NCBI RefSeq assembly: GCF_024609765.1
Contig: NZ_JANFDG010000008.1
Span: forward strand, 1 to 64,000
DNA length: 64,000 bases
Source: Shinella pollutisoli
GTDB lineage: Bacteria; Pseudomonadota; Alphaproteobacteria; Rhizobiales; Rhizobiaceae
Direction: 5' to 3'
In this document: piece by piece, positions 54,044-64,000 of the stretch
Position numbering within the stretch: position 1 is the first letter of the stretch
How the letters are laid out: each line of letters begins with the position of its first letter
Notes under the pieces: model-generated
The model's input: only the letters and a program-made list of their open reading frames with translations
Databases searched by the model: none
Told to the model about the DNA's origin: nothing
Made by a program: the position numbers and the translations under genes

Positions 54044-55282
54044 ATGACGAGCATGGACTTTCTCGATACGGCCGCGCCGGTGAAGGCGCCGGCCGCCCGC
54101 CACATCCCCGCCGCCGAGAAGCCCTCGCTGATCGGGCTTTCGCGCGAGGAGATGGGCCGCGCGCTCGCCGAGAGGGGCGTGGCCGAGCGGCAGGTGAAGA
54201 TGCGCGTCAGCCAGCTCTGGCACTGGCTCTACGTGCGCGGCGTCTCCGACTTCGACCACATGACCAACGTGTCGAAGGACATGCGCGAGATGCTGAAGAA
54301 GCATTTCACCATCGCCCGTCCCGAGATCGTCGAGGAGCAGGTCTCCGCCGACGGCACGCGCAAGTGGCTGCTGCGCTTCCCCCCGCGCGGCGCCGGCCGG
54401 CCGGTCGAGATCGAGACCGTCTACATCCCCGAGGAAGGCCGCGGCACGCTCTGCATCTCCAGCCAGGTCGGCTGCACGCTCACCTGTTCCTTCTGCCACA
54501 CCGGCACGCAGAAGCTGGTGCGCAACCTGACGGCGGAGGAAATCCTCGCCCAGCTGCTGCTCGCCCGCGACCGGCTCGGCGACTTCCCCGACCGCGACAC
54601 GCCGGCCGGCGCCATCGTGCCGGCGGAGGGCCGCAAGGTCTCCAACATTGTCATGATGGGCATGGGCGAGCCGCTCTACAATTTCGAGAACGTCAAGCAG
54701 GCGCTCCTGATCGCCACCGACGGCGACGGGCTGTCGCTGTCGAAGCGCCGGGTGACACTGTCGACCTCGGGCATCGTGCCGGAGATCTACCGCACCGGTT
54801 CGGAGATCGGCGTGATGCTGGCGATCTCGCTGCACGCCGTGCGCGACGAGCTGCGCGACATGCTGGTGCCGATCAATAAAAAATATCCGCTGAAGGAGCT
54901 GCTCGACGCCTGCCGCGCCTATCCCTCTCTGTCGAACGCGCGCCGCATCACCTTCGAATACGTGATGCTGAAGGACGTCAACGACACGCTGGAGGACGCC
55001 AAGCTGCTGGTGAAGCTGCTGAAGGGCATCCCGGCGAAGATCAACCTTATCCCCTTCAATCCCTGGCCCGGCACCAACTACCAGTGTTCGGACTGGGAGC
55101 AGATCGAGCGCTTCGCCGACTTCATAAACCAGGCCGGCTACGCCTCGCCGATCCGCACGCCGCGCGGCCGCGACATCCTCGCCGCCTGCGGCCAGCTGAA
55201 GTCGGAATCCGAGCGCATGCGCAAGGTCGACCGCATGGCCTTCGAGGCGATGATGATCATCGGCCACGGCGAGGACGACTGA
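54044..55282 (+). CDS. rlmN: 23S rRNA/tRNA (adenine-C2) methyltransferase
   Basis: A 412-residue radical-SAM enzyme. The cluster motif is [13 protein letters not shown] (CxxxCxxC). The rest includes [33 protein letters not shown], and the late catalytic cysteine in DILAACGQL. It methylates A2503 of 23S rRNA and A37 of some tRNAs. The start at 54044 was chosen because of GCAGGACG upstream; an in-frame open stretch continues 41 codons upstream without family resemblance. Confidence 0.95.
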   Translation: MTSMDFLDTAAPVKAPAARHIPAAEKPSLIGLSREEMGRALAERGVAERQVKMRVSQLWHWLYVRGVSDFDHMTNVSKDMREMLKKHFTIARPEIVEEQVSADGTRKWLLRFPPRGAGRPVEIETVYIPEEGRGTLCISSQVGCTLTCSFCHTGTQKLVRNLTAEEILAQLLLARDRLGDFPDRDTPAGAIVPAEGRKVSNIVMMGMGEPLYNFENVKQALLIATDGDGLSLSKRRVTLSTSGIVPEIYRTGSEIGVMLAISLHAVRDELRDMLVPINKKYPLKELLDACRAYPSLSNARRITFEYVMLKDVNDTLEDAKLLVKLLKGIPAKINLIPFNPWPGTNYQCSDWEQIERFADFINQAGYASPIRTPRGRDILAACGQLKSESERMRKVDRMAFEAMMIIGHGEDD

Positions 55283-55287
55283 GGATA

Positions 55288-55401
55288 CCCCTCATCCGGC
55301 CCTTCGGGCCACCTTCTCCCCGGCGGGGAGAAGGGAACTGCGGCGCCGATGATTTTCCCCTTCTCCCCTTCGGAAGAAGGTGCCGGCAGGCGGATTGGGG
55401 G
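55288..55401. repeat. RIME-like intergenic double palindrome, copy 5
   Basis: Begins CCCCTCATCCGGCCCTTCGG, holds CCTTCTCCCCGGCGGGGAGAAG, then a second arm CCCCTTCTCCCCTTCGGAAG that is slightly eroded, and ends TGCCGGCAGGCGGATTGGGG. It starts just after the rlmN stop. Confidence 0.85.
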
Positions 55402-55514
55402 CCATGCCGCCTACTCCCATCAGAAAATGTGATCGGTGAAGCGGCTTCCGCCAATTGATCCGGGCGGCGGTTTTGCCTAGAGATTGCCCGAAATCAGTCC
55501 AGGGAGAACCATTC

Positions 55515-56468
55515 ATGCGCTCACTTCTGCTCGCTTTCGCGGCAACGCTCGCGATCTCGCTGCCCGCGCAGGCCGACGACGTCACCGTCGCCGTCACCGC
55601 CATCGTCGAGCACCCGGCCCTCGATGCCGCCCGCGACGGCGTCAAGGAGGCGCTCGCCGAGGCCGGCTACAAGGAAGGCGAGAACCTGACCTTCCTCTAC
55701 GAGTCCGCCCAGGGCAACCCGGCGACCGCCGCCCAGATCGCCCGCCAGTTCGCCGGCGAGGGCCCGAGCGTGATCGTGCCGATCTCCACGCCCTCCGCCC
55801 AGGCCGTCGTCTCGGCGACGAAGGACATCCCGGTCGTCTTCACCGCCGTCTCCGACCCGCTCGGCGCGCAGCTCGTGAGCGACATGGACAAGCCCGGCGG
55901 CAACGTCACCGGCCTCTCCGACATGTCGCCGGTCGCCGAGCACATCGCGCTGATCCGGGAGATCCTGCCCGAGGCGAAGACCATCGGCTATCTCTACAAC
56001 TCCGGCGAGGCCAACTCCGTCTCGCTGCTGGAAGTGCTGAAGGCCGAGGCCGACAAGGCGGGCCTGACAATCGTCGAATCCGCCGCCACCAAGTCGGCCG
56101 AGGTGCAGGGTGCGGCCCGCGCGCTGGTCGGCCGCGCCGACGCCATCTACGTGCCGACGGACAACACGATCGTCTCGGCGCTCGAAGGCGCGATCGCCGT
56201 CGCCGAGGAAGGCAAGCTGCCGCTCTTCACCGCCGACACGGACTCCGTCTCGCGCGGCGCGCTCGCCGCACTCGGCTTCAACTATTTCGACGTCGGCAAG
56301 CAGACGGGCGAGGTCGTCGTGCGCATCCTCAAGGGCGAGAACCCGGGCGACATCGCCGTGAAGGTTGCCGCCGGCACGGACCTCGTCGTCAACAAGGCCG
56401 CCGCCGCCAAGATGGGCGTCACGGTGCCCGAGAGCGTGCTTACCCGCGCCACCCGCGTGATCGAATAA
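55515..56468 (+). CDS. ABC transporter substrate-binding protein (TrpX-like)
   Basis: A 317-residue periplasmic protein. Signal peptide MRSLLLAFAATLAISLPAQA. The mature protein (VTVAVTAIVEHPALDAARDG, VFTAVSDPLGAQLVS, GNVTGLSDMSP) belongs to the PF04392 family, whose members include tryptophan/tyrosine binding proteins. The ligand here is not proven. AGGGAGAACC lies before the start. A permease and an ATPase gene follow directly. Confidence 0.9.
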   Translation: MRSLLLAFAATLAISLPAQADDVTVAVTAIVEHPALDAARDGVKEALAEAGYKEGENLTFLYESAQGNPATAAQIARQFAGEGPSVIVPISTPSAQAVVSATKDIPVVFTAVSDPLGAQLVSDMDKPGGNVTGLSDMSPVAEHIALIREILPEAKTIGYLYNSGEANSVSLLEVLKAEADKAGLTIVESAATKSAEVQGAARALVGRADAIYVPTDNTIVSALEGAIAVAEEGKLPLFTADTDSVSRGALAALGFNYFDVGKQTGEVVVRILKGENPGDIAVKVAAGTDLVVNKAAAAKMGVTVPESVLTRATRVIE

Positions 56469-56586
56469 GCGTTCCCGCGACGATCGACGGAACAGCGATC
56501 AGCCGCCGCCGGCTTGCCCGGCGGCGGCTGATCCGTTAAAGCCCCTGCCATTCTTCTCACCGCAGGAACGAGAGAAAGCCGAAACC

Positions 56587-57468
56587 GTGAGCCTGATTGC
56601 CTTCTGGGGTGCCGTCGAACTGGGGCTGGTCTTCGCCTTCGTGGCGATCGGCGTCTATCTGACCTTCCGCGTTCTCGACTTTCCCGACCTCACCGTGGAC
56701 GGGTCCTTTCCGCTGGGGGCCGCGGTCGCGGCCGTGCTGATCATCGCCGGCCTCAACCCGTGGCTGGCCTCGGCCGTCGCCATGGTGGCGGGCGCCGTCG
56801 CCGGGCTGGTGACGGCGATGCTCAACGTGCGCTTCCGCATCCTCCACCTGCTCGCCTCGATCCTGACGATGATCGCCCTCTTCTCGGTCAACCTGCGCGT
56901 CATGGGCAAGCCGAACGTCGCGCTGATCAATGCCGAGACGATGATCAGCCCCTTCTTCGGCCTGGGCCTGCGCGACTTCTACGTCCGCCCGCTCTTCGTC
57001 GGCGTGCTGGTCGTCGTCGCCGTCGTCGTCGTCTGGCGCTTCCTCGAAAGCGACGCGGGCCTGTCGATGCGCGCGACCGGGGCGAACCCGCGCATGGCAC
57101 GCGCGCAGGGGGTGAGCACCGACCGGCAGATCTACCTCGGCATCGCCCTTTCCAACGCGCTCGTGGCGCTGGGCGGCGCGCTCTTCGCCCAGACGAACGG
57201 CTTCGCCGACGTCACCTCCGGCGTCGGCACCATCGTCGTCGGCCTCGCCGCCGTCATCATCGGCGAGACGCTGTTCGGCGCGCGCGGCATCCTCATGGCG
57301 CTGATCGGCTGCGTGCTCGGCTCGATTTTCTACCGCATCGCCATCCAGCTCGCGCTCTCCTCCGACGTGCTCGGGCTGAAGGCCTCCGACCTCAACTTCG
57401 TGACGGCGCTGCTCGTCACCGTGGCGCTCGTGCTGCCGCGCCTTCGCCGCGGGGGAGCCGCCCGATGA
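56587..57468 (+). CDS. ABC transporter permease (branched-chain/Trp type)
   Basis: A 293-residue permease with about eight transmembrane helices and the conserved loop ESDAGLSMRATGANPRMARAQG, the LivH/RbsC-type EAA-equivalent. GTG start at 56587. It pairs with the TrpX-like protein and overlaps the ATPase gene as ATGA. Confidence 0.9.
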   Translation: MSLIAFWGAVELGLVFAFVAIGVYLTFRVLDFPDLTVDGSFPLGAAVAAVLIIAGLNPWLASAVAMVAGAVAGLVTAMLNVRFRILHLLASILTMIALFSVNLRVMGKPNVALINAETMISPFFGLGLRDFYVRPLFVGVLVVVAVVVVWRFLESDAGLSMRATGANPRMARAQGVSTDRQIYLGIALSNALVALGGALFAQTNGFADVTSGVGTIVVGLAAVIIGETLFGARGILMALIGCVLGSIFYRIAIQLALSSDVLGLKASDLNFVTALLVTVALVLPRLRRGGAAR

Positions 57469-58259
57469 TCTCCGTCTCCGACATCAAGGTCGTCTTCGGC
57501 AGGGGCACGCCGCTGGAAAAGAAGGCGCTGAACGGCGTCAGCCTGACGATCGCCGAGGGCGAGTTCGTCACCGTCATCGGCTCGAACGGCGCCGGCAAGT
57601 CGACGCTGCTCGGCGTGCTCGCCGGCGACGTCATCGCCACCGAGGGCCGGGTGACGATCGGCACCGTCGACGTGACGCGGCAGGGCACCGCCCAGCGCGC
57701 CGGCCGCGTCGCCCGCGTCTTCCAGGACCCGCTGACGGGAAGCTGCGGCGCGCTCTCCATCGAGGAGAACCTGGCGCTCGCCGCCCGCCGCGGCGAGCGG
57801 CGCGGCCTCGCGCCGGCGCTCGGCCCGAGCCGCCGCGCCCGCTTCCGCGAGCGCATCGCCGAGTTGAACCTCGGCCTCGAAAACCGCATGGGCGACCGCA
57901 TGGACCTGCTTTCCGGCGGCCAGCGCCAGGCCGTCTCGCTGGTGATGGCGACGCTCGCCGGCTCCGACGTGCTGCTCCTCGACGAGCACACCGCCGCCCT
58001 CGATCCGGGCATGGCCGAATTCGTCATGACGCTGACAGAGAAGATCGTCTCCGAACGCAAGCTGACGACGCTGATGGTGACGCATTCGATGCGCCAGGCG
58101 CTCGACTACGGCCACCGCACGGTGATGCTGCACGGCGGCGAGATCGTGCTCGACGTCACCGGCGACAGCCGCAAGACGCTCCAGGTCGAGGACCTGATCG
58201 CCATGTTCCGCAAGATGCGCGGCCAGACGCTCGACGACGACGCATTGCTGATCGGCTGA
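57465..58259 (+). CDS. ABC transporter ATP-binding protein
   Basis: A 264-residue ATPase: Walker A GSNGAGKST, signature LSGGQRQA, Walker B VLLLDEHTAALDP (histidine replaces the common proline after Glu), and THSMRQALDYGHRTVMLHGG. It completes the three-gene importer. Confidence 0.92.
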   Translation: MISVSDIKVVFGRGTPLEKKALNGVSLTIAEGEFVTVIGSNGAGKSTLLGVLAGDVIATEGRVTIGTVDVTRQGTAQRAGRVARVFQDPLTGSCGALSIEENLALAARRGERRGLAPALGPSRRARFRERIAELNLGLENRMGDRMDLLSGGQRQAVSLVMATLAGSDVLLLDEHTAALDPGMAEFVMTLTEKIVSERKLTTLMVTHSMRQALDYGHRTVMLHGGEIVLDVTGDSRKTLQVEDLIAMFRKMRGQTLDDDALLIG

Positions 58260-58364
58260 CACAAAAACGCCGACTGCAAAAAAACTGTAGCAATCCGCGA
58301 TTACCCTCCGCCCGTTTTGGAGCATATCGGCAGCGCCCCCGCGCCGCCGCAGAGAGGACTGATC

Positions 58365-61061
58365 GTGATCGCCACCGCTGCACTGGAGGTTGGAAAGACA
58401 CTCTACCGGTACGGCCGCATTCCATTGGACAGGATCCGACCCCACGAGGAGCCGATGCGGGCCTTCTTCGTGCGCAAGGCCCCGAAAGAAGTGCTGCTGC
58501 AATATTTCCCCGGCGAACGCGTGCGCGCCTGCAACGGCGCGCCGTCGCGGCTGGAGTTCTACATCAAGTGGATGCCGTGGCTGCTCTCCGACGCCCGCGC
58601 GCGCGTCTACCACGCCGGCAACCGGCTGCCGGACTTCATCCGCCGCTTCTGCACCCGCCACCGCATCCCCGTCGAGGACCTGAACCTGACGCGGCCGGAC
58701 ATCCCGGCAAGCTTCCTCACCACGCCGCCCGCCGGCACCAGCGGCGCCACGCAGGGCGAGCGCGCGATCCCCGCCTGGTTCCAGTCGCGCCCGACGGCGC
58801 AGACCAAGGCGGCCCTCGCCTCCGGCAAGCCGGTCTTCCTCTACGTGCCGTGGATCGCCGAGCACGGCGACGCGCTCATCAGCCGCATCGAGAGCGACAG
58901 CTACGAGCTGCTCCCCTTCGACATGATGAAGGACGTCGACAACAACGACACCCGCCGCACCATCCTGCGCTTCGCCCGCGCCAATCCCGACCTCTATCGC
59001 CAGATGGTCATCCGCCGCCTGGTGCCGATCCGCGCGACGATCGCCGGCGTCATCGTCACCTTCGACTGGGCGCCGGTGATGCGCATCATCGTCGGCGTCT
59101 GCAAGGAGCTCGGCATCCCGACGATCCTCATCCCGCACGAGTCGGTGTTCGTCGACCGCGACAAGTACTACTGGGACCCGACCAGCCAGGCCTCCATACC
59201 CGTGTCCGACGTGACGCTCGGCTGGGGCGGCCTGCAGAAGGACATCTTCGTCGAGCGCGGCTATCCGGCCGAGCGCTTCACCGCGGTCGGCGCGCCGAAG
59301 TTCGACACCTATCACGACTACAGGCCGCTGCTGACGCGCAAGCAGTTCTGCACGCTGTTCGGCCTCGATCCGGAGCGCAAGATCATCCTCTTCGCCTCCC
59401 AGCCGCTCGACTCGCAGCTCGACACGACGGTCGCGCGCAACTCGCAGCGCGCCGCCATCGCCGACCTCATCGCCTATTGCGAGGACAACGACGCGCAGCT
59501 CATCGTCCGCCTGCCGCCCTCCAAGGACGACATCCTCGGCCTGGTGCTGCGCAACACGCTCTTGCGCTCGGCGCACGGGGCCTATGACGACGCGACCTGC
59601 TACCTCGTCGGCCCCGAGGAGGCGCTGTACCACTGCGACGTCGTCACGTCGGTCAACAGCACGATGCTGTTCGAGGGCCTGCTGCTCGGCCGCTACGCGC
59701 TGTCGATGAAATATGTCGAGTTCGAGCAGTTCTGGGAGCGCGCCGGCATACCGGCCGCCCGCTCGGCGGACGAGGCGCGGCCGATCCTCGACGCGATGCT
59801 CGCCGGCACCTGGGCCCACGACGAGGAGGGCATGCGCTGGGCGGCCGGCCTCTTCGGCGTCGGCGCCTTCGACGGCAGGGCGGCCGACCGCATCCGCGCC
59901 TACCTGACGGAGGTGGCGACCGGGAAGGCGGCGGTGGCGACCGCGCCGTCGGCGGTCGAGCGGCTCGTCGCCGGCGAGGCGCTCGACGTCGTCGCCATCG
60001 ACTGCGACGAGGAGGCGCTGGGGACCACCCGCTACTTCCTGCCGAAGCTCCTGAACATCCGCACGCTGAGAAGCAGCCTGTCGACCTCGCTCGCCGAGGT
60101 CGCCTCGGTCGACGTCTTCCTGCACTGGGGCGCCGGCGAGAACGGCGCCGGCGACAACCAGCGCTCCGTCGCCCGGCTGCTCGGCCGGCCCGTCGCCGTG
60201 GTCGAGGACGGCTTCATCCGCTCCGTCAAGATCGGCCTGTCCGGAGAGCCGAGCCTCTCCGTCATCGTCGACGACACGACCGCCCATTACGACGCGACCC
60301 GGCCCTCGGGGCTGGAACGGCTGCTGCAGGGCGGGCGCGAGCTCACCAACATGGAGCGCCGGCGCGCGCTCGGCGCGATCCGCCAGATCGTCGGGGCGCG
60401 GGTATCGAAATACAACCACGCGCCCGACGAGACGGTCGCCGCCGGCCGGCCGGGGCGGCCGAAGGTGCTCGTCGTCGACCAGCGCCGCGGCGACCTGTCG
60501 ATCTCAGGCAGCCTGGCGGACGAGGACAGCTTCGAGCGGATGCTCCTCGACGCCGTCACCGGCCATCCCGACCACGACATCCTCATCAAGGCGCATCCCG
60601 ACGCGATCGGCGGCGGCGCGGCGGGCTATTTCACGAAGACCCTGCCGCAGCTTCCCGACCACGAGCGCGAGCGGGTCTTCTTCGTCGACCGGGACGTCAA
60701 CCCCTACGCGCTGATCGAGCCTGCCGACGCGGTCTTCACCGTCTCCTCGCTCATGGGCTTCGAGGCGCTGATGGCGGGCAAGGCGGTGCACTGCTACGGC
60801 GCGCCCTTCTATTCGGGCTGGGGCGTCACCGTCGACCACAGGCCGGTGCCGCGGCGCACGCGCCGGCGCAGCGTCGAGGAGATCTTCCACTTCGCCTATA
60901 TCGAGGCGTCGCGCTACGTGAACCCCGAGACGCACCAGCGCGTCGAGATCGAGGAGCTCGTCACCTTCATCGGCCGGAAGAAGGCGGAGCTCGTCGCAGC
61001 CAGCCGGACGCTGCCGCTCGACCGCCGGGCCGAACGGGCGAAGGCCGCCTATGGGGTGTGA
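58365..61061 (+). CDS. Two-domain capsule-type transferase (KpsC/KpsS-like C-terminal domain)
   Basis: An 898-residue protein. The C-terminal half (about 530-880) is a capsule_synth-type GT-B domain with VEDGFIRSVKIGLSGEPSLS, IVDDTTAHYDATRPSGLE, ILIKAHPDA and FYSGWGVTVDHRPVPRR, as in beta-Kdo transferases KpsC/KpsS. The N-terminal half has IPTILIPHESVFVD, YYWDPTSQASIPVSDVTLGW and VVTSVNSTMLFEGLLLGRYA, which look like a second GT-B fold. It may make a Kdo-containing linker or K-antigen (inference). The start GTG 58365 has GAGAGGAC upstream; a TTG at 58317 is less likely. Confidence 0.82.
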   Translation: MIATAALEVGKTLYRYGRIPLDRIRPHEEPMRAFFVRKAPKEVLLQYFPGERVRACNGAPSRLEFYIKWMPWLLSDARARVYHAGNRLPDFIRRFCTRHRIPVEDLNLTRPDIPASFLTTPPAGTSGATQGERAIPAWFQSRPTAQTKAALASGKPVFLYVPWIAEHGDALISRIESDSYELLPFDMMKDVDNNDTRRTILRFARANPDLYRQMVIRRLVPIRATIAGVIVTFDWAPVMRIIVGVCKELGIPTILIPHESVFVDRDKYYWDPTSQASIPVSDVTLGWGGLQKDIFVERGYPAERFTAVGAPKFDTYHDYRPLLTRKQFCTLFGLDPERKIILFASQPLDSQLDTTVARNSQRAAIADLIAYCEDNDAQLIVRLPPSKDDILGLVLRNTLLRSAHGAYDDATCYLVGPEEALYHCDVVTSVNSTMLFEGLLLGRYALSMKYVEFEQFWERAGIPAARSADEARPILDAMLAGTWAHDEEGMRWAAGLFGVGAFDGRAADRIRAYLTEVATGKAAVATAPSAVERLVAGEALDVVAIDCDEEALGTTRYFLPKLLNIRTLRSSLSTSLAEVASVDVFLHWGAGENGAGDNQRSVARLLGRPVAVVEDGFIRSVKIGLSGEPSLSVIVDDTTAHYDATRPSGLERLLQGGRELTNMERRRALGAIRQIVGARVSKYNHAPDETVAAGRPGRPKVLVVDQRRGDLSISGSLADEDSFERMLLDAVTGHPDHDILIKAHPDAIGGGAAGYFTKTLPQLPDHERERVFFVDRDVNPYALIEPADAVFTVSSLMGFEALMAGKAVHCYGAPFYSGWGVTVDHRPVPRRTRRRSVEEIFHFAYIEASRYVNPETHQRVEIEELVTFIGRKKAELVAASRTLPLDRRAERAKAAYGV

Positions 61062-61062
61062 A

Positions 61063-61105
61063 GCAATTCGAGCAAAGCGTGAAGCGGTTTTGCGTCCGGA
61101 ATTGC
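61063..61105. repeat. Dispersed palindromic element, copy 3 (inverted)
   Basis: GCAATTCGAGCAAAGCGTGA, GCGGTTTTGCGTCCGGAATT and GC run in sequence. The reverse complement begins GCAATTCCGGACGCAAAACC, matching the cores of the copies at 18743 and 49223. It lies between the convergent capsule-transferase and lysE genes. Confidence 0.65.
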
Positions 61106-61118
61106 ATGAAAAAACGGT

Positions 61119-61760
61119 TCAGCGCGACTGCGTGAGGAAGATCTTCACCGCGAAGACGGAGAAGACGCCGGCGAAGGTGTAGTCCATGCCGCGCAGCACC
61201 CTGCGGTTCGCCTGCAGCCAGGTCGACAGCCGGTCGGCGGCCAGCACGACGACGGCGTTCACCGGCATGCCGATCAGGATGAAGAAGAAGCCGAGGAAGA
61301 CCAGCTTGCCGGTGACGTCCGGGTCGCCGGCGCTGACGAACTGCGGCAGGAAGGTCATGAAGAAGATGATGACCTTCGGGTTCAGCAGGTTGACCCAGAA
61401 GCCCGTCGAGACGTTGGCGAGCACCGTGCCGCGCGGCCCGGTCGCCGCCTTCACGGAGAAGTTGGAGCCGTGGCGGATCGCCTGGACGGCGAGCCAGAGC
61501 AAATAGGCCGCACCCCCGGTCTTGAGGATCGTGAACGCCGCCGGCGAGGCGGTGATCAGCGCCGAGATGCCGAAGGCGACGAGCAGCGTGTGCACGACGA
61601 TGCCGAGGCTGGTGCCGAGCACCACGTAGAGCGCGGCCCCGCGGCCCTGCGACAGCGCCCGGCTGATCGACAGCGTCATGTCCGGACCCGGGGTCGCGGC
61701 GAGCAGCAGGCTTGCGGCGGTGAAGGCGAGAAGCGTCGGCAGGCTGGGCAGGAAGTCCAT
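61119..61760 (-). CDS. LysE/RhtB-family amino acid exporter
   Basis: A 213-residue membrane protein with six helices: LLAFTAASLLLAATPGPDMT (the conserved PGPD), SQGRGAALYVVLGTSLGIVV and FWVNLLNPKVIIFFMTFLPQ. The family exports amino acids or homoserine lactones. The substrate here is unknown. Confidence 0.92.
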   Translation of the reverse strand: MDFLPSLPTLLAFTAASLLLAATPGPDMTLSISRALSQGRGAALYVVLGTSLGIVVHTLLVAFGISALITASPAAFTILKTGGAAYLLWLAVQAIRHGSNFSVKAATGPRGTVLANVSTGFWVNLLNPKVIIFFMTFLPQFVSAGDPDVTGKLVFLGFFFILIGMPVNAVVVLAADRLSTWLQANRRVLRGMDYTFAGVFSVFAVKIFLTQSR

Positions 61761-61910
61761 TTCGGCAAGGCTCCGATGGCGCGGTATCCGCCGGAAATAC
61801 ATCCGCCGCCGTTTTTTTGAAAGCGGAATCGAATAGACGCCGGGGCGGCGCTTGTGTCGCGCGGCGTTCTGGCTAAAGTGCGCGCCAATCCAACCAGACG
61901 GACAGACATC

Positions 61911-63134
<1,224 letters not shown>

Positions 63135-63142
63135 AAATCCGC

Positions 63143-63178
63143 AAGGCCCGCCGGCCGGTTCCGGCGGCGGGCCTTTCT
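63143..63178 (+). terminator. Intrinsic terminator after argG
   Basis: AAGGCCCGCC (63143-63152) and GGCGGGCCTT (63166-63175) pair, followed by TCTC. It lies between convergent genes; the T tract on the minus side is poor, so it mainly serves argG. Confidence 0.75.
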
Positions 63179-64000
63179 CATTCGCCCGGCTGCGGCGCGA
63201 GCGCCCCGGCGCGCGGCAGCGTCGTGCGGTACCAGGCGTAGCTTGCGACCGACATCAGGCCCATCAGCGGGATGACCGTGCCGAAGGCGATAAGCGGCAC
63301 GCCCATCGCCGCGGCGACGACGCCGGCGAGGAAGCCGGACCCCATCTGCACGAAACCCATCATGGCCGAGGCCGAGCCGGCGATCTCCGGGAACGGCTCC
63401 ATCGCCGCCGTCATCATGTGCGGCATGACGAAGGCGATGCCGAAGGCATAGAGCCCGACCGGACCCATGACGGTGAGGAAGGTCGGCGTGACGAAATGCG
63501 AGGCGAGCGCGATGAGCACGCTGCCCGCCGCGATGAAGCCGAGCCCGGGCGCGACGAGGGCGGCGGGCGAGGCCCGCCTGAGGAGCAGCCGGAAGCCCAC
63601 CGTGCCGGCGAAGAAGAAGCCGGACTGCATCAGCATGCCGACGCCGAACTCGGTCGGCGTCAGCCCGACCCGGTCGATCAGCACGAAGGGCAGGATCGTC
63701 GCCTGGCCGTAGAGCGCGCCGACCGCGCCGGCGATGACCAGCGTGGCGGAGACGAAGCGGGCGCTGCCGAGAAGCCGGCCGTAACCTTTCAGGATCGGCC
63801 CGATGCGGCCCTTGGCCGGATCCGGCACCGTCGTCTCGGCCATGAACACCAGCACGGTGAAGCAGGCGAGAAGCGCGAAGCCCACCATCAGGAAGAAGAT
63901 CGACTGCCAGCCGGAGAGGCCGAGCGCGAGGCCGCCGAGCGTCGGCGAGACGGCGGGGCCGACGGCGAGCATCATGCCGACCATGTTCATGATCCGGGCC
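63178..64000 (-). CDS. MFS drug-resistance transporter, Bcr/CflA-like (5' end off the window)
   Basis: The C-terminal 270 or so residues of a 12-helix exporter: ARIMNMVGMMLAVGPAVSPT at the cut edge is the loop and helix after the Bcr/CflA signature, then GRIGPILKGYGRLLGSARFV and GFVQMGSGFLAGVVAAAMGV. About a third of the protein, including the start, lies beyond position 64000. The first in-window methionine at 63990 is internal. Confidence 0.87.
   Translation of the reverse strand, partial: ARIMNMVGMMLAVGPAVSPTLGGLALGLSGWQSIFFLMVGFALLACFTVLVFMAETTVPDPAKGRIGPILKGYGRLLGSARFVSATLVIAGAVGALYGQATILPFVLIDRVGLTPTEFGVGMLMQSGFFFAGTVGFRLLLRRASPAALVAPGLGFIAAGSVLIALASHFVTPTFLTVMGPVGLYAFGIAFVMPHMMTAAMEPFPEIAGSASAMMGFVQMGSGFLAGVVAAAMGVPLIAFGTVIPLMGLMSVASYAWYRTTLPRAGALAPQPGE

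Noticed and set aside
57330-60419. 1029-codon minus-strand frame opposite the ABC ATPase and the capsule transferase
   Set aside because: It crosses two real genes on the other strand and has no recognisable domain.

Overview
The window reads as chromosome of a Rhizobiaceae-type alphaproteobacterium (Rhizobium/Sinorhizobium/Shinella-like). The evidence is high GC with strong third-position bias, a SAM-II riboswitch before metA, an orfA-pit phosphate operon, rpoH2 behind an EcfG-type promoter, phaR next to phaAB, five intergenic copies of a RIME-like double palindrome, and a candidate ybhL leader RNA. Genus is inference. No rRNA, CRISPR array, insertion sequence, integrase or plasmid origin was seen. 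The left edge cuts etfB and the right edge cuts an MFS exporter.

Layout. 1-7.4 kb: etfB (partial), rhomboid protease, corrinoid adenosyltransferase with a small membrane protein, an SDR, YihY, gluQRS, an AlkA-type glycosylase, an HNH protein, dsbB and tRNA-Leu(CAA). 7.4-9.3 kb: an AT-richer accessory islet just after the tRNA, with two unknown genes and a hicAB toxin-antitoxin pair. 9.3-15.9 kb: a secreted RTX/beta-solenoid protein, a two-gene cyclic-di-GMP operon, and a lipoprotein. 15.9-20.2 kb: pit with its DUF47 partner, galM, and metA behind a SAM-II riboswitch and terminator. 20.2-27.2 kb: uup, thiN, a hairpin-rich gene-free stretch, a tiny secreted protein, then a TPP riboswitch driving thiBPQ. 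27.2-36.9 kb: an M48 lipoprotein protease, rpoH2, carD, fdxA, an S4 protein, a Suv3-like helicase, thpR and tesA. 36.9-48.8 kb: a YbbA/YbbP-type exporter, the BI-1 gene ybhL, a DeoR regulator with an MFS permease, ispG, hisC-ispA, mtgA, a GST and rpmF. 48.8-64 kb: phaR with phaAB, phhB, an IalB-like protein, rlmN, a tryptophan/tyrosine-type ABC importer, a two-domain capsule-type transferase, LysE, argG and the partial exporter.

How genes work together. Thiamine uptake (thiBPQ, TPP-riboswitch controlled) sits beside the thiamine diphosphate kinase gene. Two adjacent GGDEF/EAL proteins appear to be reciprocally degenerate, one with an intact cyclase and the other with an intact phosphodiesterase. 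The PHA precursor genes phaAB are divergent from their repressor gene phaR. Stress control is represented by rpoH2 with a good EcfG promoter.

Most of the window is ordinary core genome. The parts most worth a second look are the tRNA-Leu islet with its compact hicAB promoter, the complementary cyclic-di-GMP pair, the hairpin-rich region upstream of thiN, the RTX/beta-solenoid secreted protein and the two-domain capsule-type transferase.
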